A stretch of DNA of 64,000 nucleotides from Archilochus colubris. Taxonomy: Eukaryota; Chordata; Aves; Apodiformes; Trochilidae. The translations under genes were made by a program, and so were the position numbers. Location: positions 109,037,554 to 109,101,553 of the forward strand of contig CM041083.1 in NCBI GenBank assembly GCA_023079485.1. The letters are read 5' to 3'. Each line of letters opens with the position of its first letter. The stretch's first letter is position 1. Of this stretch, positions 16,968 through 30,392 are shown one piece after another. Under the pieces are notes generated by a model. It made no database searches. It was given only the letters and a program-made list of their open reading frames with translations, and was not told where the DNA came from.

Positions 16968-19900
16968 AAATTTTTTATTTCTTTCAGGGGTGAAAGAAGA
17001 AACAAGGAGTCAAATGAGTATATGGAGTAGTGGGAACACAAAATGACGGAATGTCATAAATAGTTCTATAATTTAATCTCCACATGTAGATAAGACACAA
17101 AAAATGAGGACACAAAACCACAGAAAAAGAAAGAAAAGGCAAGTCACAAAAATGATTGCCTATTGCCAATAACTACATTAGTAAACCTAACAATGGGAGG
17201 AAGAAAACTAACATGAAAATAAATGTGTTGGTAATTATGTAAGCTAATAAGACAAACACCTAGGAAGCTATAAATCAGAACAATATAGTTCATTCTTTTC
17301 TCTCATCCCTGGCAGACTTTACAACTGCCCTTGGAGGGTTCACTTTATGTAATCCGTGTACTTCCACTATATATACTTGCTGATCTTTTCCTATCAACAT
17401 ATTAGTTTCTATTTCTGTCTACATGTTAATTATCTTGCCTTAGCCCTTACTTAGGACAGCGAGATAAACATCTTGAAGTTATTTGGAATGAATAATCATA
17501 CTTGATGGTTTCATTTTCCTAGTGGCTGGGACAGTAGAGGGAGGGTCAGACAGTAAAGTATAAACAGCTTCCAGAGCTATCCATTCATGGGCAGGGTCAG
17601 AAAGCCCTGCTCTCTGTGCACTAGTATGCACCTGAATTCAAGCAGCCCTCTAACCTCCACTGGTCCTTCAAGTGCAGGAGCAGGGGTGTTTATGTGTCTG
17701 CATGGGACAGGCAAGCTGAAGGAGAGAAGGGAAAAGCCAAGAAATGTTTATTTCTAGAACTCAACACTCATCCGGAGTGTAAATTCAATGTGTGTTGAAG
17801 TAAAACCAAAAAATCCCCAGAACTCAAACCCACTGAAGTGAGGAAGTTTAATAATGAAGAGCTAAACAAGCACAGTAATAGCGTATTTTTCTCAACTGCC
17901 TTTAAGGGTGTTCTGCCAATTGCACTCAGGAAATAGTAACATTCTCCATCATTAAAAATTCTTCTTTTTCCTGCCCTTGGGATTCAAAAGTTTTGAAACT
18001 TACTTGATGAGCAAGACAAGTCATATCAATGCTGGCTGGCTCAAGAAAAGAGCTAGCCAGGACCGAGGGCAATGAGTTAAGTTACTTGCCTTAAAAATAT
18101 TTGCACAATTCTTAGTGTCACTCTGCTAGCCAAAGATGAATCAACATACATCCTTTCCCCAATAAAAAATTTGCCCCAAACAAAGGAAACTAAAAAGATA
18201 CAATTTCTTTTTGCAAGTCTGACTGTTACGAAGTAAAATTAACTGACAGACCACCCATACTTGAGTATATTTTTCTCCTCAAAATCCTTACAATGGTCTG
18301 AGCATTCAGAGACTGGCAACCTTGATCTTTAATCCAGAACACTGTTAAGGCTATACACACCTACTCATGCAATTACACAGCTCTTAACTTAGCCATACAA
18401 ATTTCTCCCACACCAGGCAAACCCAGATCAGAAACACAGGGAAAAGAGGGAGTAAGAATTATCATACGACTTAAAATGTCAAAGGCCAGTTTCTTCTGCT
18501 TTGTGGTTATGAGCTTAGTGGTTATAAGCTTAGGTTTTCCAGAGTTGCATACTCAATGATTTTATATTCTACACATTCATCACATCATCAGACAGGTATT
18601 ACAAGCAAAATAAGTATATATGCTGAGTTAGCACCTCAGCAGAGAAGTCATCTGCAACACAAAACCTTTCTAACAAGAAAAAGAGTGCACAAATAGTATC
18701 TGCAAATTTATTTACATAGAGCACAGCAATACAAGCTTGCAAACTGGTTTTCCAAATTACACAGAGCTACGTGCAGTGTATTAAGTCAAGGTAACACCCA
18801 CACAGTGACAAAATGGAAAAAGGGGCACTAAGCATGGAGTTAAGACTGTCATCATCAGCTCCTCTCGTTAACTTTGTTTATAATGTGGAACAGCAAACAC
18901 ATGACCATTCACTATTTCTCATACACTTAGAATTATTTTAGTCACTGAATTTCCAGTCATAAAAATAGAAAAAAAATTGGGCCATTTTAACAGAATGTAC
19001 ACATCTGACTCCATATAATAGGGTACATAAAATAAAAGCTAATCTGTCAGTACTACATCAAGTTCTGTTAAGTACTATATAGGAGTGCCATTTTAAAGAA
19101 CTATTCAATGGCTACAAAACTCTGCCCTATTGGACAGTATTTTCATATCTATAAAGCAGCTTCTCAGAAATAAGGCTTGAATATTTGTCAGCAATACTTA
19201 TCAGAGCACTAATTCAGCCCAATTATCACTACCATACTTCATAAATTAGATACTTATTGCAGATAGACAGGGCTAGACCCAACGATAAAAACTTAAGACC
19301 ACATATCTGGTGTGTAATCCCATCTTCATTTTAGTCTTTCACCTGTTCCAGGAAAACCTGTTCCTCTTCCAAACAGAAAAATGAGCAAAGGAATGAGTGA
19401 CCATGTTCTAAAATGTTAAGCAAAACATATAAAAGCAAGCAGAAAAGCTACAAAGATTCTGCACCTTTACTAAGATAGTACATGGACTCAAGACACAAGA
19501 CTCAAATACCTTCATATACCTAAAATTGTAGGATAAATGCCAATCAAAACAAGGTGTTTTTTTTAAAAAAAACAACCCTCTATGTATTTCTCCTGTATTT
19601 ATTTTTGTTTAAATTCATTAAGTGATTCACTTGAATTACAAAATTATCTATAGGTACCATATCTATAGGTAACACCAAGTGCTCATGCAGTAATAGTGTA
19701 GGGGGCCAAAAGGGGGAAGGAGAAAACTCTTGGGAGGTGAGTGATAAAACCTTCCCCCACACCCACCACTGCACAAAAATCTGGTATCAGATAATCAAGA
19801 CAACCTTCAAGAAACTAAGATGCTTCTTAAAAGTGGATCAAAATACCTGAAAAAGACTGTACAGCAAGATTATAGTTCAATCTATTGCATGTAGGGGTGG

Positions 19901-20799
19901 GGTGGTAAGGGGAAAAACCAAATCCACAAAATAAAAAGCCAAACACCAAAATTATAATCTTTAGCCAAGATAAATGTAAACAAGATCATTCCCGGCCGGA
20001 TGCAGATGCAATGTTGATTGCAATGTTGATTATTTATTTCTATTTAAGGCAAAAAGGGTAAAGAAAAGGTGTCAGGGACAACAGAACAGTCTATAACTCA
20101 TCATGAAAGTGGTGTACATGCCACACTTAGAAAAGGCTAACTATGGAAAGGGAAGGGCAGGAAACAACTCCTCTAACTTAAACTTGTTGAACGCTTCTAT
20201 AAATATAGATATCTATATAAATCTCTTCCTCTCAGTGGAGATTAAAAAAGAGGAAAGCAAGAAAAATCCTCCAAAGATCATCTATATTTATTATGAACTA
20301 AAAAAGAACAAGGGCTTTTAAACCAAAATGTGTTATTAGGCCATTTTTGCATGCTATAGAAAAAAGAAAAAAGAAAAAAAAGCATCTGTAAACTATTAAC
20401 AGCAAACTGAAGGAAGTTTTATTTAAAAAAAATGTTCCTGCACCTCCCAAGATATAAAGTAACATCTCATAAGCATTTTGTAACTATGAAATTAAGGAAG
20501 CATGAGGTGATCACCTTGTAAGTAGGAAAAATCATCAGCAGTCTGGCCTTTTCAAGGTTATTTGAATACCAGCGTGGGGAAAAAAAATCCAGACAGTAAT
20601 TAACAGATAGGTGGATTGGCAAGATGAAACAATTCAAGAAAAAAAGAAAGAAGAGACATTATATACCATCAGCTACTAAACCAACACCAGCCTTTTAACT
20701 ATTTCTTCAGTGAGGGGGCACCTTCTGAAGGTGAAGAAGACTGTTTTTTAAAGAGGCAACAGCTGTAAAGTTATTTATAAGCTAGATTCAGTGAAGGGA

Positions 20800-20841
20800 G
20801 AGGTCCAGTGGATAGGGCACATGCTTCGAGTGGGATTCATA
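20800..20841 (+). repeat. Possible MIR-type SINE fossil
   Basis: GGTCCAGTGGATAGGGCACATGC resembles the amniote MIR head (pattern AGTGGATAGAGCAC). Only about 40 bp is recognisable. Confidence 0.35.
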
Positions 20842-22036
20842 CATTCTTTAAGCACGTCATACATATTCTAACACTTACACAGCTGGAGTGCTGCACTCCA
20901 ATGACGCCTCTGCGCGTTGCCCATGCGTTAGGGTGAGTTAAGAGGCATCAAGGAAATACTGCTGCTGGGCTTGTACATTGATATCTAAAAGATACTGTAT
21001 TTGAAGACTGAATAGGGACCACATTTCAGAGGCATGGGCCTTTAGTGCTAACCTAGATGCATTTAAATGTTGACAGTGACATAAGCAGAACTATCTTCAG
21101 CAGCCAAATCAAGAAGTGATGAGGAATGGATGTTCTTGCATGAAGACATTCATGTCGTGACAAGCTTACGAGAAAAGATGTAGATGAAGAAAGACACAGG
21201 AAAAAAGTTCCCCAAATATAATTTGTGATGTAAGAGAGAAAGATCCTAACAGTGCACCACAATCCAGTCCCACAAATGGGTGCATTTTACTCAAATCCTA
21301 TCAAATTGAAGCAAGCATGATCAAGACTTCCCTATATCCAGATGTTCCGGTAGTAAGCACACACTTTCAAAATTCTTGATATGCACCCTGGAGCTAAAAG
21401 AAGCATCAGAAATTAAAAACTCTTGCATAACACTGAACCTATATTTGTTTTATGGTATAAAACCCCAGTAAGCTGAGACTTGTTTTGATATATACATATA
21501 TAAAAATACAGTGAAGAAGACACTTAACATACTTGACTAAACAGAAATTTTTAAAAACTAAATTTTGAGCTGATTGAGCAGGGTTACAATCTTGATTCAA
21601 GTATTAAAGACTGTCTTCTAAATATATATGTTTATATATAATATGTCAATTAGAGTAAAAGCTTGATGTCAGCATCCCAGTCTGCCAAATACTGCAATAC
21701 TGGAAAAAAAAAAAATCAAAGCTGTCCACCTCTCTGGCTTAATGAAACACACACTGATCATCACGGCAGAATTAAAATGCAAGTGGCACTTTTGGTTCAA
21801 TATTCTTCTTTATTCACTGAAACTTTTCTAAAAAGACCAAAAGAAGTCAAGATATTTTTATCACACTTTGTACATTCTACATAATGAAGGAGATAAAAGG
21901 TCAGCACTGAGGAGAAAAAGCAGAAGAAATGAATCTGTGTCATCTTATCTTTATTCTGTACTCAGCCTCTTCATCGAGTTACCATTATAAAGAACTACTG
22001 CACATTAAAGCTTCACCAATTTAAGCAAGCTAACCA

Positions 22037-22060
22037 TTTTTTTTTTTTTTTTTTTTTTTT
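22037..22060 (-). repeat. T24 tract (A24 on the minus strand)
   Basis: A run of 24 T on the plus strand. Read on the minus strand it follows non-repetitive sequence (22500-22061), like the poly(A) tail of a retrocopy, but no source gene was recognised and no AATAAA precedes it. Confidence 0.8.
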
Positions 22061-25000
22061 GGACCAACCAAGGTTTTGTTTTAAAATATGTTCTGAAACA
22101 GTCAGATAATACTTTAGTGGTTTCTGGGTTCATAATCCAGGACCTCTTTGGTGGGCGCTTTCAATCAGCTGGCTAGACAAGGAGTTCCAAAGTTCTTTAA
22201 TGCAAGAAAACTCTGAAGCCAGCTGACATTTGTATTAAGTGTTTTGGAAGCTGCTAGAAGCAGACCATCAACCTGTGTTTTGGTAGTATTTGCACCGTTA
22301 CCTCTACTTGATTCCAGAGTGCATTGAAACATGACATGCCTATAACAATTAAACAAAAATTTCAAAAGAAGAAAGTGACATCCCATGGTTGAAACCCAAA
22401 CCAAGTCATTTCTATCTGACTGTACTGAAACAAAACCAGAGCTTTTGAGCTGCAATGAATCTTCCATGATCACACTGAGGAAATCAAATCAGTTCACCAT
22501 GGCTAGGAATAAAAATAGTAGTATATAAGGGAAGATACAACAGTATTCATTCCTCAGTTCCATCTGTATTTTCTTATTGGAAGGTCCTGAAATACTGCAG
22601 ATGCAAGCTCATCAAGGCTAATAAAAGTAGAAAAGGCAGACGGGCAACCACTACAACCATATTTTATTTACTCCCCCAACATAACAGCAAGGGGAGTGGT
22701 ACTAGTGGTCCCTCCTCCCAGAAACTGTTTCTCAGTATTACTCTGGTAGACTTTGAGTACAAACGTACACCCAAAGTTAATATAAAGGTATCATTCAGTG
22801 GACTCGCCCTCACTGATGGAAAATAGCTGATTGAAAATCTTCAAGAGCTATTATTACTCTTTGATGACATTTGCTGAAGTAGCATTCTGGCTTGCCTTCA
22901 GATCTATTACTTTAAAGCAATTTTGGAACACTTTCTTTTGAATAAAACTGTAGAGAATAGTTTGATACAGTAGACAGTGAGACAATTTTCATTACCATTT
23001 AATCATAATTCTTGAAAGCTCCAACCATATTTCTTCTGCTTCCACATAAAATTTCACCTCTTAAAGACTTGTGAATTGCAACTCATTTTCTCTAATGCAT
23101 GCCAGTTAAATTACTAATTTTCTTGATATTTAATTCTACTGCTTTTCACATGACAAAAAAATTAAAATTCCACAGAAGGTTGCCTGCATCTATTCCTATT
23201 ATTTCAAAACAAGAATAAAGAAGAAATGCTATTCAAATTAGTTCTTAATGCTATTACAAACATCTATTTGAAGTCTGAAACTACAGACTGTACCCTGAAG
23301 CTGTAAATCCTTTCAGCAGAAAGCCATAATGCCAAGGGATCCAAAGTTTTGACCACAGAAGTGTGCATCACCCATGGACGTCAGCGATGTTTCTATGAAG
23401 CCAAGTGCTGAATTCAGCCATTTCTCTGCACACAAAAGCCATGTACTCCACAGTCACCTCAATGGGGGACTAAAATAAGATTCCATAACCCACCGATTTA
23501 TTTTTTTTAAACACAGGTTCCAAAAGCATTGTCAAGAAGGAAAATAGCTGTTTTTACTGAATAGATTCTTACAAGATCTTTTTGTTCACAGGAGCTTACA
23601 ATATAGAAACTGTCGTCATGCTTGCATTATGTAGCCTACTTATGTTCAAACAGAATATAAAGAGCTGTGCTCCATCACAGAAGGGCTATTTACAGATTCA
23701 GTGTGTGACAGTTTTCCAGCCAACCATCTGAAAAATAAACACCTACAGTGTGCTTATTCCTTCCTTGGAAAAATCCATGACTTACACTTCCATTTCCAAG
23801 CATTAAACACTAAATTCCTGTTCACTGACTGGTAACATAAAAATGGCAGTCTGGAAATTCCACTACAGAATATTTGAGTAAGCAACTAGACTAATTTAGA
23901 ATTTTTTTTATTATGGCAAATATATTCCAAAATTTGAAGTCTTTTTCAACATGTTTCCATTCTTGCAAGGCATTTACTAAAGTAATCCATAGTAAATATA
24001 TTACAATTTTGACGTCAAGCAAGCAGTTTGGAATGAAATAAACATTCCCATGCTGTTTATTTAATGGTAACTACTTTTCTATTAATATTAAAAATAGCAT
24101 TCAACCTAGAAAATTTACTTCCAAGTGGTAAAAACTAGCATCCAAAATTTTGCTGAAGTGCAAAACTGCAGTGACTAAATAGAATAGTAGACTTAAAGGG
24201 GAAAAAGTATGTTGGGATTTTTTATGCTGAGAGCATTTTAGAAGAGATAAACAACTGCTTCATTGGGAAAAATGTTTTTACTAAGAGGCAAAACCAGAAC
24301 AAGTAAATAAGAATTGCATAGGCTTTTGTCAATCAGTATGGACAGATAATACAAAAAGAGGCTATTCAAATACACCTGTGTAAACCAGCATCTTAACTTA
24401 TCATGACTAAACCTGCTGAGGAAAGAATGGAGCCCTTTACGGAAAAGTCTCCCAAGTACTTTGTTCAAAAGGGGGAATTTCAGAAAAAAAATCTAAAAAC
24501 CTAAATTGAGCACCCATGACACTGAATTACTGCCAATTGAGGTAATGCCACCTGAAAGCCTGATCAGCACTAGAATTCCATCCTGCCCACCTATAATTCA
24601 GAGCCATCCTGCACTTAGGAGCTTCAAACCAGTCAGTCCAGAGTATCTGGTGTGTCCTTGGAAGAACACAGGAGTAAAAAGTATTTATGACTTCTGTATA
24701 CATAAGAAGTATGTTAGAAAGCTCATAAAGCCTGTTCTCACATGGAAAGCAGGAAACATTCATCAATAAGTAGCATCCTAAAAGGTTAGTAATTTCTGGG
24801 GAGCACTCTGCACTCACTCACAGAATTACTAAGAGCCAACCTATTCTGATACCGTTGAGGGATAATCTACTCAGGACACTACTTAATCCTTTAAATAATG
24901 ATTTTGGGGAAAAAAAGCATTGTTTATTGTATTACACTTTGAAAAAGCTCCTTCATGCAAGTATAAATCCGTAGAAGAAAAATGTCCCTTAAAGTGATAG

Positions 25001-28000
25001 GGAGAGTTTTCTCAAAGTCAGCAGACAAAAAAATGGAATGTCTTGAAACTCTAAGCAAGTTTCAATCAAGTACAACACCAGGATAAAGATAAAAGGGCTA
25101 TCCCTTTGTGATTTGTATTTGTGATAAAGTCTTGTGAAAATACATGGGGCTGGGCACAGTAGGAGGATCAAGAAAGAGGCATGCAGAACTCTGTTGTCAG
25201 CTATTCAGCTTGGCAGAAGCTAGTCAGGCAGCTTACGTAGGCCACCAGACAAGCTAGAACAAGTATCAGCACATACTGCAAGATGCAAAGAAGGGAGAAT
25301 TCAGAATCTTGTAGAAGACATCAGCCAAGGACACGAATGCAAAGTAAGACAGACATTTGTTTCACAACCTGTGAAATATGCTTAGCAGACAGATTTGCAA
25401 GCTTTAGGGGCTCGCTTAATCCACATGCTATAATACAATTTTAGAAATTACCTCAAGAAATAAAGCTGCCTTGATTTTCCATGAGTTTCCAGAGCTCAAA
25501 ACAAAAGTTAAGAATAAGGCTTAAGGATACCTTAAAATAACCACCACCTAATTTGCACATAAAGGATGAAATGCATACTGAGCAAACAATGTGAATCTGA
25601 AAAATACATTTGCATGTACTTATACACGCTTTTGGTTTTAATAATGAAAGCACAAAGGCCAGAAATGACAGAAAGAATTAGGAGTGGTTATCTAGGGCAC
25701 AGTACAATGGACAAAAATTGAGAAGAAAAAAAGAACATAAATGGATGGATAGGTTCAAGCTTGATTCTGTATATAGAACAGGGGAGAAAAGTGTTCAGCA
25801 CAATAGCATCCTGTGTGCCTAAGAATTAACTTTTAGAAGTCCTTTCTTGTTGTTAAATTTCTTCAGATTTATTTAACTGGAAATGAAGCAACCATCCACT
25901 TTCCAAAAAACCTCATAGTTCAAGTTGCCTAAGCTCCATTCCTTCACATTACCCTCTTTCAAAAATAGCCCAGTAAGTTAGCAGGACAGTTCAGTACAGC
26001 TGACTAGGAAAAGTGAGCACAGATCTAACTAATAATAATCCAAGAATATATCCATGCACAAACTGTCGCCCACAACCTCCCCCCCAACAAACCCAAACAA
26101 AAATAAAATCAAAATACAACCTGACTTCCTATGCACCCCCCTAGAATACTGATGCAGTCACCTTTGGCAGAACCAGCTCCTGTCAAGGAAGAGGAAGCAG
26201 CAAAAAAGTGACTTGACAGTCATTCAATACTCACAGCTTCACACCTAGGAAAGGGTGTCTGCAAGTCCAAGCAACTCCCTTCCAAACACCAAGGACTCTT
26301 CTAGGCTTTTAGACCAACTGCCCGTGTCACAACAACTAATACAGGATTTGCTCCAAGATAGATTGAAGCTTGTACTCCCTCACCCTATGCACTTTTTTCC
26401 TAGCACCTCTCAGATACCCTTTAGTCTTGTCATGCCATAATCTTTAGCACACTTGCTAGTGCAAAAAGCATTAATGTTTACACACTTATGCATTTGCATG
26501 CATAAACTTGTCTTAACAGATACCATGAAAAAAAAATTCATTATTATCTAGCAAAGAATTACTTGGCCTGTATATTACTTGGCCTCATACTGCATATGAG
26601 GATACCCTTTCCAGTAGTCCTCTAAACAACTGCAGTCGGTACTGCAGTGTACACATTATCAAACATGTAACTTGTGGAGTACCAATACAGAAGCCTTCAC
26701 TTGCATAGTTAAGCTGTTTACATTGTGCAGTCTTAGACTTTGCTTTGCAGTTACCCTGAAAATAAGCCCCTGACAGTCAAAGGAGAAAAAACAAGTAACA
26801 GTTTCAGAACAGAGAGTGAAAACATCCCCCTCACCTCTTTTTAATTATGCCAGCAGGAAAACACAAGTAGAAGAGGAAAAACTAGGGAAGACAGTAGAGA
26901 AATTCTCTGAACATCTTACAAATTTGAAGATTTCCCCCCAGATACCCACATCTTTTGTCTGATATTAAATATAATGATTTTTTCCAAATAATAATATATA
27001 TAATAAAAATTATAATAATTATTTTTAAATTATTAAAACATTTTTAGAAAGACGAGAAAGTCAAAGAGCAGCAACTGTAATTGCTTGATAGTCTAACCAT
27101 AGCTTTTCTTATTTATGACACATGATTTGTATAAAATCATGGAAAGCTGAACTATTTCCTGACAACAGAAGGCAAAAGGTGGTCACAAACATTTCTTTGA
27201 CTAATTCATTCCACAGAGCTTTCCATAAGTGATTCATAGGTGCACTCAGCTTTCCTGGAAAATATTTCACAAAGTCTGCAGAGCATGTAAATAATATATC
27301 TTCACTGTCTAGTTTCTAACTGTGAATCTTTGAGACTCTCTCTTAAAAAGCATAAAGCAAGTTTTAGTGACTTAGTTCTATCAAACAGGGGTTTTGTTAA
27401 TTCAAGCACTCCCATAGACAGCATAAATACCATCATGGCAAATATGCACACACTTCTTTTCCTACGCAGGTTACTCCAGACTTACACACAGTTCTACTTT
27501 GACACATAACTACACTTAGTGCATCCTTTTAGTAGCCCACTTTATACTCTCTTGCGTGTCCTGATATCACTATTTAACACTTGGATTCTGTTTTCAGTGA
27601 GTCCATGCCACAACTTTGCCACTTTCCTCAAGGAAAGAAGAATCAAGTCCTTATCTATAAGTTCCTCTATGAAGGGATTTATTGCTATTTGGACATTGCC
27701 ACCAAAATGACACAACACAGTCCCTGAAACTATCAATAAATAATTAGTTACCTGTTTATTATGCCTGAAGGTAAGACTATGAGTACAGGCTCCAACAATT
27801 TGACTTTGTGGCAACCTCATAAGGTAGAGGCTGTTAAGCTCCAGTGAAAAGACAAACAGCTCCTGCAAAAAGAAGCCTCAGAGCAGAGCTGTCAGCAGCT
27901 CTAATGCCCTTTCCATTGACAAGGAAAGGGTCACACTGTGTTTCAACAGCAGGACATCTTATCCTTTAATAGTGTCTATGTGGGAAAACACTCGAGTATA

Positions 28001-29684
28001 TACATTCAAATACCAAATCTATAGATGCACTCATAAACAGAACTAGAGTTTCACAGACAATTATTCTTGTTCCTTTATAGAAGGGTGGTAATTATATATA
28101 CTGACTCAATTCAAGATTTAAGTAAAAATATGTTGCACATGGTGATAAATTTGTTTGGCCTTTTAGGAGGACCCTCTCTCAGGAAACATCTGCCATATCC
28201 TCTGAGACACAAATCTTCAGAAACTGGGAAAGAGGGTAGGCTGGGGGACAGAAGGGTGGGTGTTTAATCTGATTTTGTTTTAAAATGTTGAAAATAAAGC
28301 TAAATGCTAATTTAAAAAATATTTTAAAAACCCAAAACATACATAATTTTTCACTTTTCATTTCTTACATATTCCTGTTTACTAGAGCTTGAGCCTTTGA
28401 TGCCCTAGGAAACAGGATTTACTTTCTTTTTTTTTTTCTTTAAGGAAACCTAGAAATAGCATCTCTGAATACTCACATCTTTTAATAACAGTTTGTTCTT
28501 TTCTTGGGAGTCACAACACTACAGAGAGTTTGTTTACATAGAAAGACTGTGAAATAATTACAAATTCTCTAAAACTACTTGCCTGACTGGTTGCTAAAAT
28601 CCTTTCTGGTGTTCAGTTCAACACAGCACAGACTGGTGAGGCTGACTTCAGTACTCGATCAAAGTTCTGAGTCAGGAGGGTACTACTTTAACAAGCAAGT
28701 CTCCTAAGTAGTTCCCAGGACCCTCATCTCCTGTTTTCATTTAGAAATTTAAGGGAACCTTATTTTGTTTAGTATGCAAATAAGCTGTGAAACTACATGT
28801 AACATGGTTACATTTTTATTTATACCTGTGTTGCTGCCTCTGTGCAATTCAAAGGGTAACAGGTTGATTTCTCTTACCACATATTCTTTCCTGCTCAATA
28901 CATTACCCAGTCCAATTTTTCCCTTCCCAGACAGTCTGCCAAAGCAGTGCTCACATTTCTCATGGCTTCAATGTGACTTCCAAATTTCGTTTTGATAAGA
29001 GCTTTACAGTTCTTGCTTCAGGCAAGCTCTGATGGACTTCCACTAAGCCCCCATTTGAAATTGTATTGTTTACACTATGCTCTATTCATTTTTACAAATT
29101 TCAGAAACATAGTTATGACATATATAACTAGTGCTATCAAAATAGGTTGTCAGTGTTAAAAAATTGTTCCTATTGCCCCAAGAAAGTTAAATAATAAAGA
29201 AATTTCAGCATGATATTAAAGATGGATGTTAGTTCTCAGGTTTCCCTAGTGCTTTCAAATGTCTTGTTTTCTTCTACTTGTTGTCCCCCAAACCCTGTTT
29301 TGGAAAATACAACCACGAAGCCTTTCCTACAGCCAAGGAAGAAAGGCAGACAGCTCCCTCCAGGGCGCTGCCCTGAGCTATTCTTAGGCTGTTTGCTATT
29401 AATGCCACTCTCCAAGGTATTTCCAAGGAACTGCATTAAATTACTGCAACAATAACGTCCTAGTCAAATGAAAGACTACTATTGTATACTTAGCCTTTAA
29501 ATAAATACAGAAATAAAGACATTTTTCCCATGTGAACAGTTACACCTTATAATATTTTCCAGATGAATCAGGTTTTGATTGAACTACTTCTGTTAAAAGC
29601 TTGGAGATAAATTGCTGTATTTCATAAGTTTGACTACAGGGAAAACACTAATGTGCTCTGGTGTCCTTTATAAATACAGTTTGC

Positions 29685-29738
29685 ACACAACTAACACTTT
29701 TAGTAGTCCGTACACAATTAACACTTTTAGTAGTCCAA
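29685..29738. repeat. Tandem duplication, 2 x 27 bp
   Basis: Two adjacent near-identical 27-bp units carry ACACAACTAACACTTTTAG and ACACAATTAACACTTTTAG, with three differences between units. Confidence 0.85.
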
Positions 29739-30352
29739 GTTTCATCAACACTGTATTCTTAACCACCAAAGACTGAACACTTCTCAAAGCCACTTCATTC
29801 TGTCAGGCTCTAAGGAAAGTACTACCTCGATTGTTTCTAAAGCCAACCCAGAAAATTTTAGCTGACATCTCAAACCTGCCAAGCAGAGCAAAAAAGAGCT
29901 TATAACAAGCATTTCCAGTTCCATATTATGCAACAGAAATTTTACAACAAGGCTTTTGCAGATTTAAATGTAAAAGAATTAGTCTTCAAATAAGACAATA
30001 TGCAATGCAAAGTACTAACTGGAGCAGTCAGCAAAAAAGGGATACTTAAAATAAGCAGGAGGAGAAAGAGGTGGCAAAGGAAGGGAAGAGAAATTAAACA
30101 ATAATGCACAAATCTGTAAGATTAAACAAGTCGGAAAAAAAAATAATCTTACCAGCAGTTCCTTTAAGAAATCAGTCTGGTGAATTTACAAGCGAAGCTA
30201 CATCGTCAACTACCACAAAGACTCAGCTGCCTGTTTTAAGGCTCAGAAACTACCAGTTACATTACAGGCAAATAAGCCTGCAATAACAAAATTTTCCAGG
30301 CTATGTTCTTCCCTTCAGGGAAGAAGAAAAAAAAAAAAAAACAACAAATAAA

Positions 30353-30392
30353 CCACCTCACACTGCTAAATTCCACCTCACACTGCTAAACT
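30353..30392. repeat. Tandem duplication, 2 x 20 bp
   Basis: CCACCTCACACTGCTAAATT is followed directly by a copy ending ACT. An A-rich tract lies just to the left (30327-30351). Confidence 0.85.
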
